NCBI GenBank assembly: GCA_927405585.1
Contig: CAKMJS010000049.1
Location: forward strand, 1 to 52,819
From: an uncultured Desulfosporosinus sp.
Lineage (GTDB): Bacteria > Bacillota > Desulfitobacteriia > Desulfitobacteriales > Desulfitobacteriaceae
Reading direction: 5' to 3'
Length of the DNA stretch: 52,819 bases
The notes beneath the pieces were generated by a model that worked only from the letters and a program-made list of their open reading frames with translations, ran no database searches and was not told the origin of the DNA. Shown one piece after another: positions 18,090 to 28,304 of this stretch (position 1 is the first letter of the stretch; each line of letters opens with the position of its first letter). A program made the position numbers and the translations under genes.

Positions 18090-18210
18090 GTGGTTTTTCA
18101 TGGTGCGGGGTTCGTGGTTTCGAACCTCGAACCTCGAACCTCGATTTGTGACCGTCGTTCACATTGTTGCATAGACTAAGCTGACCATAAAAAAGACGGG
18201 GGATGCGCGC

Positions 18211-19239
18211 ATGAGAAATAAGACCGGAGTCCGACATTATTTTGCAGAAGGAATGACCACTAGGGGCTACATATCTCTTTTGCCCAATATGATGCCGAGT
18301 TGGCAACGGGTTTATGTCTTGTTGGGAGGACCCGGAACAGGTAAATCGACGATGATAAAGGTTATCGGACTCGAATTGTTGGATCGAGGTTATGGCGTTG
18401 ATTTCTTGCGGTCCGTGCGGGACCCTGATTCAATGGCAGGTTTTATAATGCCGCATTTAGGTTTGGCAATGTTAGATGCCATGGAAGTATCCCCACTTCG
18501 TTGGAGGGCTCCAGGAGTGGTTGAGAAGTTTATTGATTTCAGCAATTTCTGTGATGAGCTTAAGCTTGAGGTACAACATTCAGAAATATTTAAAATTGAG
18601 AATCGGCTACAAGAGCTTCAAATAACCTTAGAGGAAGAGCTGGCTGCAGAACTTGGTGCGTTGATTGGGAGCAGAATTCCAAAATGCCAAATAGAAAAAG
18701 AAGACCTCTCTTGGATATTAGGAAATTCAGCTCGCGTCAAGGTTAAGAAAGAACACTCTGGACCTTGGCCCCTCGCCGAAAATGCTCTCAAACTCTTGCA
18801 AAAAAGTGTTATTGTACCTTATTTCTTGCACGGCTTAACTGGGGAAGGATGGCTAAACCTTGCACCACATTTTCTGACAGACTTTGATCAAATTCGTCTT
18901 GAAGGAGACGAAACGTTGGATGCTTTAGATTGGGTTTTGCGAGAAGCACAACAATTGGGACAAATGATTGAGATTGTCTTACATCCGCTCAATCCGGATG
19001 AAGTGATTGGAATTGTTTTTCCCGAAAGGCATCTAGCAATTTGGCAGGGAAACCCTGAAAATTTAAAAGACCAAGGCTTAGATCGTCCTTTTAGTGAAAA
19101 ATTAAAAGAGACCTTAATATCTTGGCAGACACACAGGTCTCAGCTTAAAGGAATCTATATGAATTCAGTTAATTTTGATCAATTGGATAGCTATAGAGAT
19201 ACCGTGCTCAACCATATTTTATGTGATTTAAAAACATAG
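18211..19239 (+). CDS. P-loop ATPase of the PRK06851-like family
   Basis: 342 residues of unknown function. The N-terminus HYFAEGMTTRGYISLLPN is followed by the P-loop GGPGTGKST (39-47) and LLDRGYGVDFLRSVRDPDSM, a block shared with a family of uncharacterised Firmicutes ATPases (PRK06851-like). Related proteins usually contain two such P-loop halves; here only the first is obvious, and the second half (about 185-342, from WPLAENALKLLQKS) has the layout but no GxxxxGK[ST] of its own. Cytosolic, no signal peptide or membrane segment. Start ATG 18211 follows ACGGGGGA. Family recognised, role unknown. Confidence 0.7.
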   Translation: MRNKTGVRHYFAEGMTTRGYISLLPNMMPSWQRVYVLLGGPGTGKSTMIKVIGLELLDRGYGVDFLRSVRDPDSMAGFIMPHLGLAMLDAMEVSPLRWRAPGVVEKFIDFSNFCDELKLEVQHSEIFKIENRLQELQITLEEELAAELGALIGSRIPKCQIEKEDLSWILGNSARVKVKKEHSGPWPLAENALKLLQKSVIVPYFLHGLTGEGWLNLAPHFLTDFDQIRLEGDETLDALDWVLREAQQLGQMIEIVLHPLNPDEVIGIVFPERHLAIWQGNPENLKDQGLDRPFSEKLKETLISWQTHRSQLKGIYMNSVNFDQLDSYRDTVLNHILCDLKT

Positions 19240-19246
19240 GGTGCGT

Positions 19247-20089
19247 TTAGCTAAAAATGGTAGGATCTAATAGAAACTCTCCGAGGTCGGATATAATTAA
19301 TTCTAGATTAGACTCTTTAATAGATAAGAGGTCGAGAGCTTCTTGTTTTATGGGGTTTAAAAAGCTATCCACACCTCCACCAATACCAAGTAAGCTAGCA
19401 AGTCCATTGGCAACGTGAATTACGCTAGCTAATTCGGCATGGTTTTGCGAACTGGTAGGGGCATGGTGGTAGGAAATACTCTCTACAAGATCATTCGGTA
19501 AATTCCAACCCTTGGCCAGAAATCCACCGACGGTTGCGTGATTGAATCCAATTACTTTTTCCTCGAGCTCAACATAGGAAAGTTTAGCATCGGTCACTTT
19601 TTCTAATAGATAGGAGCCCACTTCCTGGACATAAATAGATATCACTAGTTTGCCGATATCGTGAAGTAAGCCGGCTGTAAAAGCAACATCTCCGTAAGGG
19701 AGTTTGAGTTTTCTACACAAGCTTTTTGCGGCCATAGCTGTAAGCATGGAATGTTTCCATAGCCCATCATGTTCAATCTCGTATCCGACTATTTGGGTTT
19801 TAAGAAAGGGTGCGACAGCGGAAGCCATTGCTAATCCTTGTGTTGCCTGAAAACCAAGTACGACTATGGCTTCTTGGAGGGAAGAGATGCGCCTTGCATA
19901 TCCATAATAAGCGGAATTGGCTTGTCGGAGCATGCCAGCTGCTAGAGCTGGATCTTGGCCAATCACGTGCTCAAGCTCTCTTGCAGAGGTTTGAGGGTTT
20001 TTAGTCAAGGCAATGACTCGCATAGCGGACGTAGGTAAGGGGGGAAGAGCTTGTATTCGTTTCAATATATGTTCTAGCTTAACAGGCAA
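19247..20089 (-). CDS. HDOD-domain signalling protein
   Basis: 280 residues. The HDOD domain covers about 10-210: IGQDPALAAGMLRQANSAYY (43-62), then LLHDIGKLVI (141-150) with the HD pair at 143-144, and a further histidine-rich stretch SISYHHAPT. HDOD proteins are divergent HD-domain relatives that usually act in regulation (motility, stress, c-di-GMP-linked), often without proven enzyme activity. Start TTG 20089: AAAGGAGG lies 7 nt upstream of this TTG and would be inside the coding region if the ATG at 20110 were used. Converges on the ATPase with 7 nt between stops. Confidence 0.88.
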   Translation of the reverse strand: MPVKLEHILKRIQALPPLPTSAMRVIALTKNPQTSARELEHVIGQDPALAAGMLRQANSAYYGYARRISSLQEAIVVLGFQATQGLAMASAVAPFLKTQIVGYEIEHDGLWKHSMLTAMAAKSLCRKLKLPYGDVAFTAGLLHDIGKLVISIYVQEVGSYLLEKVTDAKLSYVELEEKVIGFNHATVGGFLAKGWNLPNDLVESISYHHAPTSSQNHAELASVIHVANGLASLLGIGGGVDSFLNPIKQEALDLLSIKESNLELIISDLGEFLLDPTIFS

Positions 20090-20130
20090 TCCAATACCTC
20101 CTTTTGACATATTAATAATTTTCCTCTATG

Positions 20131-20172
20131 AATGCAGTGAAAAAGTATCGTCTTTTCCGACTGCATTTTTTT
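20131..20172 (+). terminator. Terminator-like hairpin in the leader of the lipoprotein gene
   Basis: AATGCAGT (20131-20138) pairs with ACTGCATT (160-167 of this kb) and an inner GAAAAAG/CTTTTC; seven T end the stem. It points toward the lipoprotein gene, 60 nt before its start, in a divergent intergenic region with no upstream + gene nearby, so attenuation or an early-ending leader RNA is possible. Confidence 0.6.
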
Positions 20173-20233
20173 AGCCGACAAGGGAAAACTAAACTGAAGA
20201 ATTAAGGTTAGAGCTTCGAAAGGAGCGTGCCCG

Positions 20234-21604
20234 ATGTCAAAAAGAGGAAGGTTTCTACTGATCGTTCTTTCGTTATGTCTTAGTTTAATCTCAACAGGTT
20301 GTGGTCTTCAAGACCTTTTAGGTAAAAAAAACAAATCTTCTTCCACAAGTAATGGAGGGGGCGAAAGTAAAACTGTCATTGCGGTTTCATTAAATGAGGA
20401 AGATCCTAATAAACTTCTGATTGTAAAAGGGATCGAAGATATGGCAAAAAAAGAAAAAGTCGACATAAAGTATATGGAAAAGAGCGAAAAGGAAAAAGAT
20501 TCTCCCTTGAAAGGTGCTAAACTCCTAATTTATCAAGGGGGTGATGAAAGTCTACTTAAGAGTGCCGAAGCAGACGAAATCCCCATATTAGCCCTTGGCC
20601 AAATGCCTTCGGGAATAAAGCTCGAAGGGATCATTACATCTGATCAAGGAAAGGCCGGGGAAATTATGGCCCAAACTATTGTCAGCAAGGTAGCGGAGGG
20701 TCAGATTGTTATTCTACAGGGAGACTCATCTGAAAGTGGATCCCAGGAACTTATAGCTGGGAATAAGGCAGTATTTAGCAAATATCCTAAGTTAACAACT
20801 CATACTATCGTAAGTGCCCCGGGTTCTGAAGCAACTGCTAGGCTTGGCTTAGCGGAGTTCCTAGCTAAGAATCCCGACAAAGTACAGGGCGTTTTGGCCC
20901 ATACCGAGAAATTAGCAGCCCAAGCAAGCGGAGTTTTAAAACAAGCACAATTAGACAAAAAGATTATCTTAGTTGGGGGACAAGCTAGTGTTTCCTCGTT
21001 AGAACGGATGTCCACAGGCGCTCAGGTTGGAGATGTCGATACCTCTCCTTATCTTCAGGGGGTTAATGCATATCAATGGGCTCAAAAAATTATTAAAAAG
21101 CAATCCTTAGACGTCAACAATACGGTTACTAGTGAGAGAGGAGAAATACCAGCGAAAATTATTCAGGTAAAGGCTGTAACCCCAGATAATATCGCGGTGA
21201 TCCAAAAGAGTTATACCTTGACCATGAAAAGTGCAGAGCAAGATAAAAAGGAAAAAGAGGAAAAGAAAAAGAAGGATCAGAAAGGAGATCAAGCTGAAGG
21301 GAAAGATAAAGAGCAAGGAGGTTCGAAAAAAGAAGAGGGTCAAGCTGACGATAAGAAAACTCAAGGAGGAGATAAGCAGGAAAGTCCTCTTCCGGCTGGA
21401 GTTGAAAAAGTAACAGAACGGATAAAGACCGAAACCACAAGAGAATATCTTGATGCTCAAGGGAAAGTTATTGGTACCGAAAAAACAGTCAATGAACAAG
21501 TAAAAACAGTCCCACCAGAAATGTTAAAGCAACAACAGACTGAGAAAGCAAAAGACGAGAAGAGCGAAGGGGGGCAGGAGGAAAAGAAAGAGAATAAAGA
21601 ATAA
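20234..21604 (+). CDS. Lipoprotein with sugar-binding-like (Peripla_BP_4) domain and charged C-terminal tail
   Basis: 456 residues. Lipoprotein signal with lipobox ISTGC (C23). Residues about 45-330 resemble periplasmic sugar-binding proteins of the RbsB type (LLIVKGIEDMAKKEKVDIKY, ILALGQMPSGIKLEGIITSD, QIVILQGDSSESGSQELIAG, DVDTSPYLQGVNAYQWAQKI). Then follow a long Lys/Glu/Asp-rich, low-complexity tract (about 335-385), a small conserved-looking insert VEKVTERIKTETTREYLDAQ, and a second charged tail. No permease or ATPase gene is nearby, so it may be a sensor or surface receptor rather than a transport component. Start ATG has GAAAGGAGCG upstream. Confidence 0.75.
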   Translation: MSKRGRFLLIVLSLCLSLISTGCGLQDLLGKKNKSSSTSNGGGESKTVIAVSLNEEDPNKLLIVKGIEDMAKKEKVDIKYMEKSEKEKDSPLKGAKLLIYQGGDESLLKSAEADEIPILALGQMPSGIKLEGIITSDQGKAGEIMAQTIVSKVAEGQIVILQGDSSESGSQELIAGNKAVFSKYPKLTTHTIVSAPGSEATARLGLAEFLAKNPDKVQGVLAHTEKLAAQASGVLKQAQLDKKIILVGGQASVSSLERMSTGAQVGDVDTSPYLQGVNAYQWAQKIIKKQSLDVNNTVTSERGEIPAKIIQVKAVTPDNIAVIQKSYTLTMKSAEQDKKEKEEKKKKDQKGDQAEGKDKEQGGSKKEEGQADDKKTQGGDKQESPLPAGVEKVTERIKTETTREYLDAQGKVIGTEKTVNEQVKTVPPEMLKQQQTEKAKDEKSEGGQEEKKENKE

Positions 21605-21667
21605 AGAATAAAGAGAAATGATTAATGATAAATAATAAATAAAAAATTATGTAGAAAATAATTCCTT

Positions 21668-21701
21668 AGAAAGTCGAAATAATTTTCGGCTTTCTCTTTT
21701 T
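21668..21701 (+). terminator. Terminator after the lipoprotein gene
   Basis: AGAAAGtCGAAAT pairs with ATTTTCGgCTTTCT, followed by CTTTTT. Confidence 0.8.
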
Positions 21702-21726
21702 ACCTTCTAAAGGTCCTTTTCACCAT

Positions 21727-21856
21727 CAGGCCATTTTCCATCCATGGCGATGCTCTAATCTTCTAGCCATCATGGCGATTTGCCTTTCAAGATACCTAGC
21801 TATCCATGGCGGTGTTCTAATCTCAATGTCCTGATCGAATCTTGGCCAGCGTACTA
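21727..21856 (+). repeat. Mosaic repeat R3, locus 3 (degenerate)
   Basis: CCATCCATGGCGATGCTCTA, CTAGCCATCATGGCGA, CTAGCTATCCATGGCGG, TGTTCTAATCTCAATGTCCT and CGAATCTTGGCCAGCG are shuffled, diverged versions of blocks seen at 46455 and 6201. It occupies most of the lipoprotein-uvrB gap. Confidence 0.65.
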
Positions 21857-22056
21857 GATTGGAGAGGTTTTACTTTTATGCTTGTTTAGCGGAGTGGTAT
21901 AATAAGAGTGTATGAGTTTAGTTTGTATAACGGATCGCTTGGATGTAAAATAAGTTAAGAAGAATTATAAAGTATCTGATTCTTACTGAAGTATTTAAGC
22001 AAAGTGAGCTTATACTGAGTATTATACAGCATTTTGCATGAAAGGGAGACCGGAGC

Positions 22057-24081
22057 GTGGAATTTCGTATACATTCCCCTTACCAACCTGCAGGGGATCA
22101 ACCTGAAGCCATTAATACTCTGGTCGCCGGGGTAAATGAAGGTCGGCGCCACCAGACGTTACTAGGAGTCACCGGTTCAGGAAAGACTTTTACAATGGCT
22201 AATATTATTGAAAAGGTACAGAGGCCGACCTTAATTCTTGCCCATAACAAAACGTTAGCCGCTCAGCTATATAGCGAGTTTAAAGAGTACTTTCCTGAAA
22301 ATGCAGTGGAGTATTTCGTGAGTTACTATGATTATTATCAACCGGAGGCATACGTCCCTTCAAGTGATACGTTTATCGAAAAAGATGCTTCGATCAACGA
22401 CGAGATTGAGAAAATGCGTCACTCGGCGACCGCGGCTCTTCTTGAGCGTCGTGATGTTATTGTAGTAGCCAGCGTTTCTTGTATTTACGGTCTAGGTTCC
22501 CCAGAAGATTATCGTGAGCTTGTCCTTTCGTTGCGACAAGGACAAGTTGTTGATCGTAATGATATTTTGCGCAAACTGATCTCAATCCAATATGACCGCA
22601 ATGATATAGCCTTCACTCGGGGTACGTTTCGCGTGCGCGGGGATGTCGTTGAGATTTATCCTGCGGCTTCTAGTGATCGGGTGCTTCGCGTAGAGATGTT
22701 CGGAGACGAAATTGAACACATTTACGAAATTAATTATATAACGGGTGAGATTTTGGGAGAACGTCATCACGTCTCGATTTTCCCGAATTCTCACTACGTT
22801 ACTGCCCAAGAAAAGGTCATGAAGGCTGCAGAAAATATTGAAATAGAACTGGAAGAACGAGTGAAGGTTTTAAAATCCGAAGATAAACTCTTAGAAGTTC
22901 AGAGACTCGAACAGCGGACGCGCTATGATTTGGAAATGCTCAGAGAAATGGGTTTCTGCAACGGAATTGAAAATTATTCTCGCCACTTAACATTTCGCGA
23001 GCCGGGAGACACTCCCTTTACGTTACTTCATTATTTCCCGGAGGATTTCCTCCTTTTTGTGGATGAATCCCACGTTTCTCTTCCGCAAGTAAGAGGGATG
23101 TATGAAGGGGACCGTTCACGTAAAACAACTCTGGTGAACTATGGCTTTCGCCTCCCATCGGCCCTCGATAACCGACCGCTAATGTTCGATGAGTTTGAAC
23201 AAACGATCAAACAAAGCGTTTATGTCAGTGCAACGCCTGGACCGTATGAATTGGCACACTGCCCGACGCTTGTCGAGCAAATTATTCGCCCCACCGGGTT
23301 GTTGGATCCCGAGGTCATTGTCCGTCCAACTAAATATCAGATTGATGATCTACTCGGTGAAATCAGAGCACGAATTGCGAACAAGGAAAGGGTTCTCGTG
23401 ACGACCCTAACGAAGAAGATGGCTGAGGATCTCACAGATTATTTCAAAAACCTTGAGATTAAGGTGAAGTACCTCCATTCGGATATTAAGACCCTTGAAC
23501 GAGTAGAAATCCTTCGGGAGCTACGCCTCGGCGTCATTGACGTGGTCGTGGGGATTAACCTTCTGCGAGAAGGACTGGACTTACCGGAAGTTTCTCTGGT
23601 GGCAATTCTTGACGCAGATAAAGAAGGCTTCCTAAGGTCAGATCGGTCCCTCATTCAGACCATTGGTCGTGCAGCACGCCATGCCCAGGGTAAGGTCATC
23701 ATGTATGGTGATAAAATCACTCGCTCCATGCAAATCGCCCTAGATGAGACGAATCGACGCAGAGCAATACAATTAGCTCAAAACGAGAAAATGGGGGTTA
23801 CACCTCAAACCATTCATAAGCGGATTTATGATGCCCCAGAAGCGACTCGTGTTGCCGAACTGAAAAAGGCCTATGGCTCTAAACTGCCACCTGAAGAGCT
23901 AAAGACACTTATTAAGAGTTTAGAACAAGACATGCGCCTTGCTGCGCGAGAACTCGACTTCGAACGAGCAGCTGAACTTCGGGATGCCATGATCGAGCTA
24001 AAAGGAGAAGATAACAAATACAAAGTCACATCGCAACAAGGCGGAAGCAAAAAGACAACTTACAGAAAAGGTAAGAAGTAG
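22057..24081 (+). CDS. uvrB: Excinuclease ABC subunit B
   Basis: 674 residues, the damage-verifying helicase of nucleotide excision repair. Walker A is GVTGSGKT (37-44); the aromatic beta-hairpin [10 protein letters not shown] (about 90-99) clamps damaged DNA; DESH is the Walker B box; helicase motifs V/VI are in [15 protein letters not shown] and [15 protein letters not shown]. The C-terminal UVR motif (about 625-660, [20 protein letters not shown]) binds UvrC. Start GTG 22057 follows GGGAGACCGGAGC. No canonical LexA/DinR box (CGAAC-N4-GTTCG) is visible in the 150 bases upstream. Confidence 0.97.
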   Translation: MEFRIHSPYQPAGDQPEAINTLVAGVNEGRRHQTLLGVTGSGKTFTMANIIEKVQRPTLILAHNKTLAAQLYSEFKEYFPENAVEYFVSYYDYYQPEAYVPSSDTFIEKDASINDEIEKMRHSATAALLERRDVIVVASVSCIYGLGSPEDYRELVLSLRQGQVVDRNDILRKLISIQYDRNDIAFTRGTFRVRGDVVEIYPAASSDRVLRVEMFGDEIEHIYEINYITGEILGERHHVSIFPNSHYVTAQEKVMKAAENIEIELEERVKVLKSEDKLLEVQRLEQRTRYDLEMLREMGFCNGIENYSRHLTFREPGDTPFTLLHYFPEDFLLFVDESHVSLPQVRGMYEGDRSRKTTLVNYGFRLPSALDNRPLMFDEFEQTIKQSVYVSATPGPYELAHCPTLVEQIIRPTGLLDPEVIVRPTKYQIDDLLGEIRARIANKERVLVTTLTKKMAEDLTDYFKNLEIKVKYLHSDIKTLERVEILRELRLGVIDVVVGINLLREGLDLPEVSLVAILDADKEGFLRSDRSLIQTIGRAARHAQGKVIMYGDKITRSMQIALDETNRRRAIQLAQNEKMGVTPQTIHKRIYDAPEATRVAELKKAYGSKLPPEELKTLIKSLEQDMRLAARELDFERAAELRDAMIELKGEDNKYKVTSQQGGSKKTTYRKGKK

Positions 24082-24088
24082 GGGAACG

Positions 24089-24259
24089 GAAATTTAATTG
24101 CACGTTCACCAAAGCTACAGAGCGGCTCATTTTGTTGTCGAAGCTAACTCACATAACCTCTGGGCAAACTGCATGTGCGACCAATGCTCGTCTTAACGCT
24201 TCGCCAACTGCATTCGACACGCTCTTCCCGCTTGATGGTTCTCTTTGCAATTAAATTTC
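24089..24259. repeat. R4 long-palindrome element, copy X
   Basis: Left arm GAAATTTAATTGCA (24089-24102) and right arm TGCAATTAAATTTC (24246-24259) are perfect 14-nt inverted repeats, with weaker pairing beyond. Inside, AACCTCTGGGCAAACTGCAT (then GTG) starts at 24155, 53 nt after the left arm. Copy Y (41945-42128) has a quite different arm sequence but the same core at the same distance. Lies between uvrB and uvrA. Confidence 0.75.
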
Positions 24260-24338
24260 ATTCCTAGGCTTGGCTACGACGAGGATGACGTTGAGGAACT
24301 GCGCTTAGGCCAAGAACTGACGATTTAGGAGGACAACT

Positions 24339-27155
24339 ATGACCCAAGATTACTTGCGCGTGCGTGGAGCACGTGCGCATAATTTGAAGAACATCGACAT
24401 CGATATTCCACGTGACAAACTAGTCGTGATTACGGGGTTATCTGGCTCGGGAAAATCATCCCTTGCTTTCGATACGATTTACGCTGAGGGACAGCGACGT
24501 TATGTAGAATCCCTTTCAGCCTATGCTCGGCAATTTTTAGGACAAATGGACAAACCAGATGTCGATTCCATCGAAGGACTTTCTCCCGCAATTTCCATTG
24601 ACCAGAAGACGACGAATCGAAATCCCAGGTCTACTGTGGGCACAGCGACGGAGGTTTCCGATTACCTGCGCCTGCTTTTTGCACGGATCGGGCATCCGCA
24701 TTGTCCAAAGTGTGCGCGACGGATTTCCCAGCAAACCGTTCAGCAAATGGTTGACCAAGTGATGAGTTTACCAGAGCGAACGAAACTACAAATATTGGCA
24801 CCGCTCGTTAAAGGAAAAAAGGGAGAGCATCATAAAATCTTTGAGGAAGCACGTAAATCTGGGTACGTTCGAGTTCGTGTGGACGGGGAGACAAGGGACC
24901 TTAGCGAAGAAATCAAACTGGAAAAGAATAAAAAACACTCCGTTGAGGTCGTGATCGATCGAATTTCTCTGAAGGCAGAGAGTGCTGAACGTTTGGCAGA
25001 TTCTCTGGAAACAGCACTAAAGCTTGGCGAGGGCAATGTCAGCGTCGATATCACCGGTGGGAGTGAGTTGCACTTTAGTGAGAACTTCGCTTGTCCGGAT
25101 TGCGGAATTGCTCTGGAAGAAATATCTCCGCGTCTCTTTTCCTTTAACAGTCCTTACGGGGCTTGCCCTACGTGTACAGGACTTGGAGCAAATCTTGTGG
25201 TCGACATCGACCTTCTCATCCCGAACCGTTCCCTGTCGATGGAAGCCGGAGCGATCGTCCCTTGGGCAAAATCAACCTCGAGTTACTATCCGAAAATGAT
25301 GGAAGCCGTGGCCCTGAACTTAGGGTTTGAGATGGATACGCCCTTGCAAGAACTGAATGAGAGCCAATGGCAAGAACTACTCTATGGAACTAAGACTCCG
25401 ATCTCCTTTCAATACCAAAATATTTTTGATCAAATTAAAACTTATAAAACGAATTTCGAGGGGCTAGTCCCCTTTTTCGGGCGCCGTTATCGGGAATCAA
25501 CCTCGGATCTAGTACGTGCTGAAATCGAAAGGTATATGAGTGATCATCCTTGTACAGAGTGTAAGGGGAAACGTCTAAAGCCGGAAGCCTTAGCGGTGAA
25601 AGTCGGTGGAATTTCTATCGATGATTTGACACGCTTGCCAATTACCGAAGCCTTGAGCTTTTTGAATTCTGTAACCCTTACTCCAAAAGAACAGACGATA
25701 GCCCACCAAATCCTTAAGGAAATCAGAGAAAGACTTGGATTTCTGATGAACGTGGGATTGGACTATCTAACACTGGGTCGTGCAGCGGGCTCACTCTCCG
25801 GAGGGGAGGCCCAGAGAATTCGACTGGCGACTCAGATTGGGTCAAGCTTAATGGGTGTCCTCTATGTTCTGGATGAACCAAGCATTGGACTTCATCAAAG
25901 GGATAATGCACGACTACTTTCAACCCTTAAACGTTTGCGCGACCTTGGAAATACTCTGATCGTGGTTGAGCATGATGAGGATACAATGACGACTGCAGAC
26001 CATATTATCGATATTGGTCCTGGTGCAGGGGCTCACGGTGGGCGAGTAGTGGCTGAGGGGACGTTTGAGGAAATTAAGGCCAATAAAGAATCGATCACAG
26101 GCCAGTATTTGAGCGGTGTCAAACAGATTGCAGTACCTGAGCAACGACGGCAACCGAACGGTAAGTGGCTCAAAGTATTTGGCGCTCGAGAAAACAACTT
26201 GAAGAATTTTCAGGTTGGTGTGCCTTTGGGCTTGTTTACTTGTGTTACAGGGGTCTCGGGTTCGGGTAAGAGTACCTTAGTCAATGAGATTATCTATAAA
26301 GGGCTAGTAACCAATTTGGGTGGTGCACGTCATCGTGCGGGCCTACATGATCGCCTAGAAGGGTTAGAACATCTGGACAAGGTGATTGATATCGACCAGT
26401 CTCCGATTGGACGGACCCCTCGGTCTAACCCTGCGACCTATACCGGAGTTTTTGATTTTATTCGCGAACTCTTTTCTATAACTCCAGAAGCGAAGATGCG
26501 GGGATATAAACCAGGGCGGTTTAGCTTTAATGTCAAAGGCGGGCGGTGTGAGGCCTGTCGTGGAGATGGGATTATCAAGATCGAGATGCATTTTCTACCG
26601 GATGTTTACGTTCCTTGTGAAATTTGCGAGGGTAAGCGGTATAACCGAGAGACCCTAGAAGTACGCTACAAGGGGAAAAATATCGCTCAAGTCCTCGAAA
26701 TGACAGTTGATGAAGCTGTGGAGTATTTCCAAGTAGTTCAGAAAATTGCTCGAAAATTTCAGACGCTACAGGATGTGGGACTTGGCTATATTCGCTTAGG
26801 TCAACCAGCAACGACCTTATCTGGGGGAGAGGCACAGCGTATTAAACTGGCCACTGAGTTGAGTCGACGCAGTACAGGTAAAACCATTTATATTCTCGAT
26901 GAACCGACCACAGGTTTACACTCGGCAGATATCGATAAACTCCTCCACGTGCTCCATCGTTTGGTGGAGGCAGGGGATACGGTGCTGGTCATTGAGCATA
27001 ATCTCGATGTCATCAAAACAGCGGACTGGCTGATTGATCTTGGTCCCGAAGGGGGAAACCGAGGTGGGGAAGTGATTATATCAGGGACTCCAGAGGAAAT
27101 TGCGGCTTTCCCAGCATCCTATACCGGGCAGTATTTAAAGCGTTATTTAGAGTAA
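24339..27155 (+). CDS. uvrA: Excinuclease ABC subunit A
   Basis: 938 residues, the dimeric damage sensor of nucleotide excision repair. Two ABC ATPase halves: first Walker [10 protein letters not shown] (33-41), second GVSGSGKST near 640; signatures [14 protein letters not shown] and [14 protein letters not shown]. Zinc modules include CPDCG...CPTC (about 250-280) and CEAC...CEIC (about 735-765). [13 protein letters not shown] and [10 protein letters not shown] are UvrA hallmarks. The start ATG has AGGAGG 7 nt upstream. It follows uvrB but is separated from it by a 257-nt gap filled with R4, so it may have its own promoter. Confidence 0.97.
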   Translation: MTQDYLRVRGARAHNLKNIDIDIPRDKLVVITGLSGSGKSSLAFDTIYAEGQRRYVESLSAYARQFLGQMDKPDVDSIEGLSPAISIDQKTTNRNPRSTVGTATEVSDYLRLLFARIGHPHCPKCARRISQQTVQQMVDQVMSLPERTKLQILAPLVKGKKGEHHKIFEEARKSGYVRVRVDGETRDLSEEIKLEKNKKHSVEVVIDRISLKAESAERLADSLETALKLGEGNVSVDITGGSELHFSENFACPDCGIALEEISPRLFSFNSPYGACPTCTGLGANLVVDIDLLIPNRSLSMEAGAIVPWAKSTSSYYPKMMEAVALNLGFEMDTPLQELNESQWQELLYGTKTPISFQYQNIFDQIKTYKTNFEGLVPFFGRRYRESTSDLVRAEIERYMSDHPCTECKGKRLKPEALAVKVGGISIDDLTRLPITEALSFLNSVTLTPKEQTIAHQILKEIRERLGFLMNVGLDYLTLGRAAGSLSGGEAQRIRLATQIGSSLMGVLYVLDEPSIGLHQRDNARLLSTLKRLRDLGNTLIVVEHDEDTMTTADHIIDIGPGAGAHGGRVVAEGTFEEIKANKESITGQYLSGVKQIAVPEQRRQPNGKWLKVFGARENNLKNFQVGVPLGLFTCVTGVSGSGKSTLVNEIIYKGLVTNLGGARHRAGLHDRLEGLEHLDKVIDIDQSPIGRTPRSNPATYTGVFDFIRELFSITPEAKMRGYKPGRFSFNVKGGRCEACRGDGIIKIEMHFLPDVYVPCEICEGKRYNRETLEVRYKGKNIAQVLEMTVDEAVEYFQVVQKIARKFQTLQDVGLGYIRLGQPATTLSGGEAQRIKLATELSRRSTGKTIYILDEPTTGLHSADIDKLLHVLHRLVEAGDTVLVIEHNLDVIKTADWLIDLGPEGGNRGGEVIISGTPEEIAAFPASYTGQYLKRYLE

Positions 27156-27183
27156 TCGAATATCGAACTACGAACTACGAACT
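27148..27183 (+). repeat. Short TCGAAC/CTACGAAC iteron
   Basis: Between uvrA and the HAD gene: ATCGAATATCGAACTACGAA then CTACGAACTT, three or four near-identical units of 8-10 bases, related to the iterons at 17957 and 18119. Confidence 0.5.
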
Positions 27184-27201
27184 TAGAGAGGAGATAAGAG
27201 C

Positions 27202-28047
27202 TTGACAATTCGTTTAGTAGCTATGGATCTCGATGATACGCTGCTTAGGGACGATTGGACGATTTCCCCGCGTGTTATATTAGCGATACAAAAAGCTATT
27301 GCGCAGGGCGTTAAAATGACGATTGCTACGGGGCGCATGACAATCTCTGCGCGTCCCTATGTAGAGCAACTAGGGTTGGATATCCCAGTGATCACATACC
27401 ATGGGGCAATGATCCAACAGGTTTTAAGCGGGGACATTTTATTTCGGTGCGTTATTCCCAGCGCTTTGGCCACAGAGATCGTCGAGGATGTTGCGAGTCG
27501 AGGTGTTCATGCCCAGATTTATCTTAAAGACCGAGTTATTACACCTGAACTAAATGCCTGGTCAGATGAATATGCCCGGATCGCGAGTGTCCGAATTGAG
27601 GAAGCAAATCTATCCACCCTACTTTCTCAGGAACCGGATGGGGTAGAAAAAATTCTGCTCATGGGAGAGGAATCTGTCCTGGACCAATTGGCGCCCTTGT
27701 TAAGACATAGTTATGGGGAAAAGGTACACATTACCAAATCTAAGCCCTGTTTCCTAGAAATAACTCACAGCTTGGTCAATAAAGGTGTCGCATTGGCAGC
27801 CTTGGCAAAGCACCTTGGTATCGAGCGGTCAGAAGTTATGGCAATTGGGGACAGCTTCAATGACATAGAAATGATTATCTACGCAGGTCTTGGCGTGGCT
27901 ATGGGAAATGCCCGCCAGGAAATACAAGATCGAGCGGATATTGTTACCGCCTCAAATGAGGAAGACGGGGTAGCAGAGGCCATAGAACGATATGTGCTGG
28001 AAGACTGTAACGAAGAAGATGGACATAAAAGGATATTGACAAAGTAG
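27202..28047 (+). CDS. Cof-type HAD phosphatase
   Basis: 281 residues, HAD-superfamily type IIB phosphatase. Motif I MDLDDTLLRDD (8-18) with nucleophile D9 and acid D11; motif II threonine in TIATGRM (about 46-52); motif IV GDSFNDIEMI near 218; a cap domain lies between. Such enzymes dephosphorylate sugar phosphates, flavin or PLP; the substrate here is unknown. TTG start with GAGAGGAGAT upstream. The 3' end runs into a purine-rich microsatellite (28122). Confidence 0.9.
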   Translation: MTIRLVAMDLDDTLLRDDWTISPRVILAIQKAIAQGVKMTIATGRMTISARPYVEQLGLDIPVITYHGAMIQQVLSGDILFRCVIPSALATEIVEDVASRGVHAQIYLKDRVITPELNAWSDEYARIASVRIEEANLSTLLSQEPDGVEKILLMGEESVLDQLAPLLRHSYGEKVHITKSKPCFLEITHSLVNKGVALAALAKHLGIERSEVMAIGDSFNDIEMIIYAGLGVAMGNARQEIQDRADIVTASNEEDGVAEAIERYVLEDCNEEDGHKRILTK

Positions 28048-28121
28048 AGACGAATAATAAAAAAAAGAGGCAAAGGGAAAGCAAAACCAAGACATAAGGT
28101 AACTACAAAAGGAAAAATAAC

Positions 28122-28223
28122 AAAGACAAAGACGAAGACAAAGACAAAGACAAAGACAAAGACAAAGACGAAGACAAAGACAAAGACAAAGACGAAGACA
28201 AAGACAAAGACAAAGACGAAGAC
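28122..28223 (+). repeat. Hexanucleotide microsatellite, 17 units
   Basis: Seventeen uninterrupted 6-bp units, AAAGAC (A) or GAAGAC (G), in the order A A G A A A A A G A A A G A A A G. The last part therefore has a 24-bp higher period. Flanks carry decayed units (AAGACTAAGATTAAGAC). The opposite strand gives a spurious Val-Phe-rich ORF. It ends 82 nt before the FMN dehydrogenase start. Confidence 0.95.
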
Positions 28224-28304
28224 AAAGGTAAAGACTAAGATTAAGACAAAAGTTGGGACCAAGACAAAGGAAACGAGACATAAAGAGTGGAGGAGGTAAA
28301 TGTG

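Larger units (their letters stand above)
17945..18150. repeat. TCGAAC iteron arrays (R5-type) around a palindrome
   Basis: Left array TTCGAGGTTCGAGGTTCGAA (about 17957-17976) with more TCGAAC and CTACGA units; right array TCGAACCTCGAACCTCGAAC (about 18119-18143) in the opposite sense. Between them are a terminator (18020) and a perfect palindrome (18062). Similar TCGAAC units occur at 27150, 32524 and 36610. Confidence 0.65.

Noticed and set aside
28122-28223. CRISPR array
   Set aside because: Units are 6 bp with no unique spacers and no cas genes nearby.
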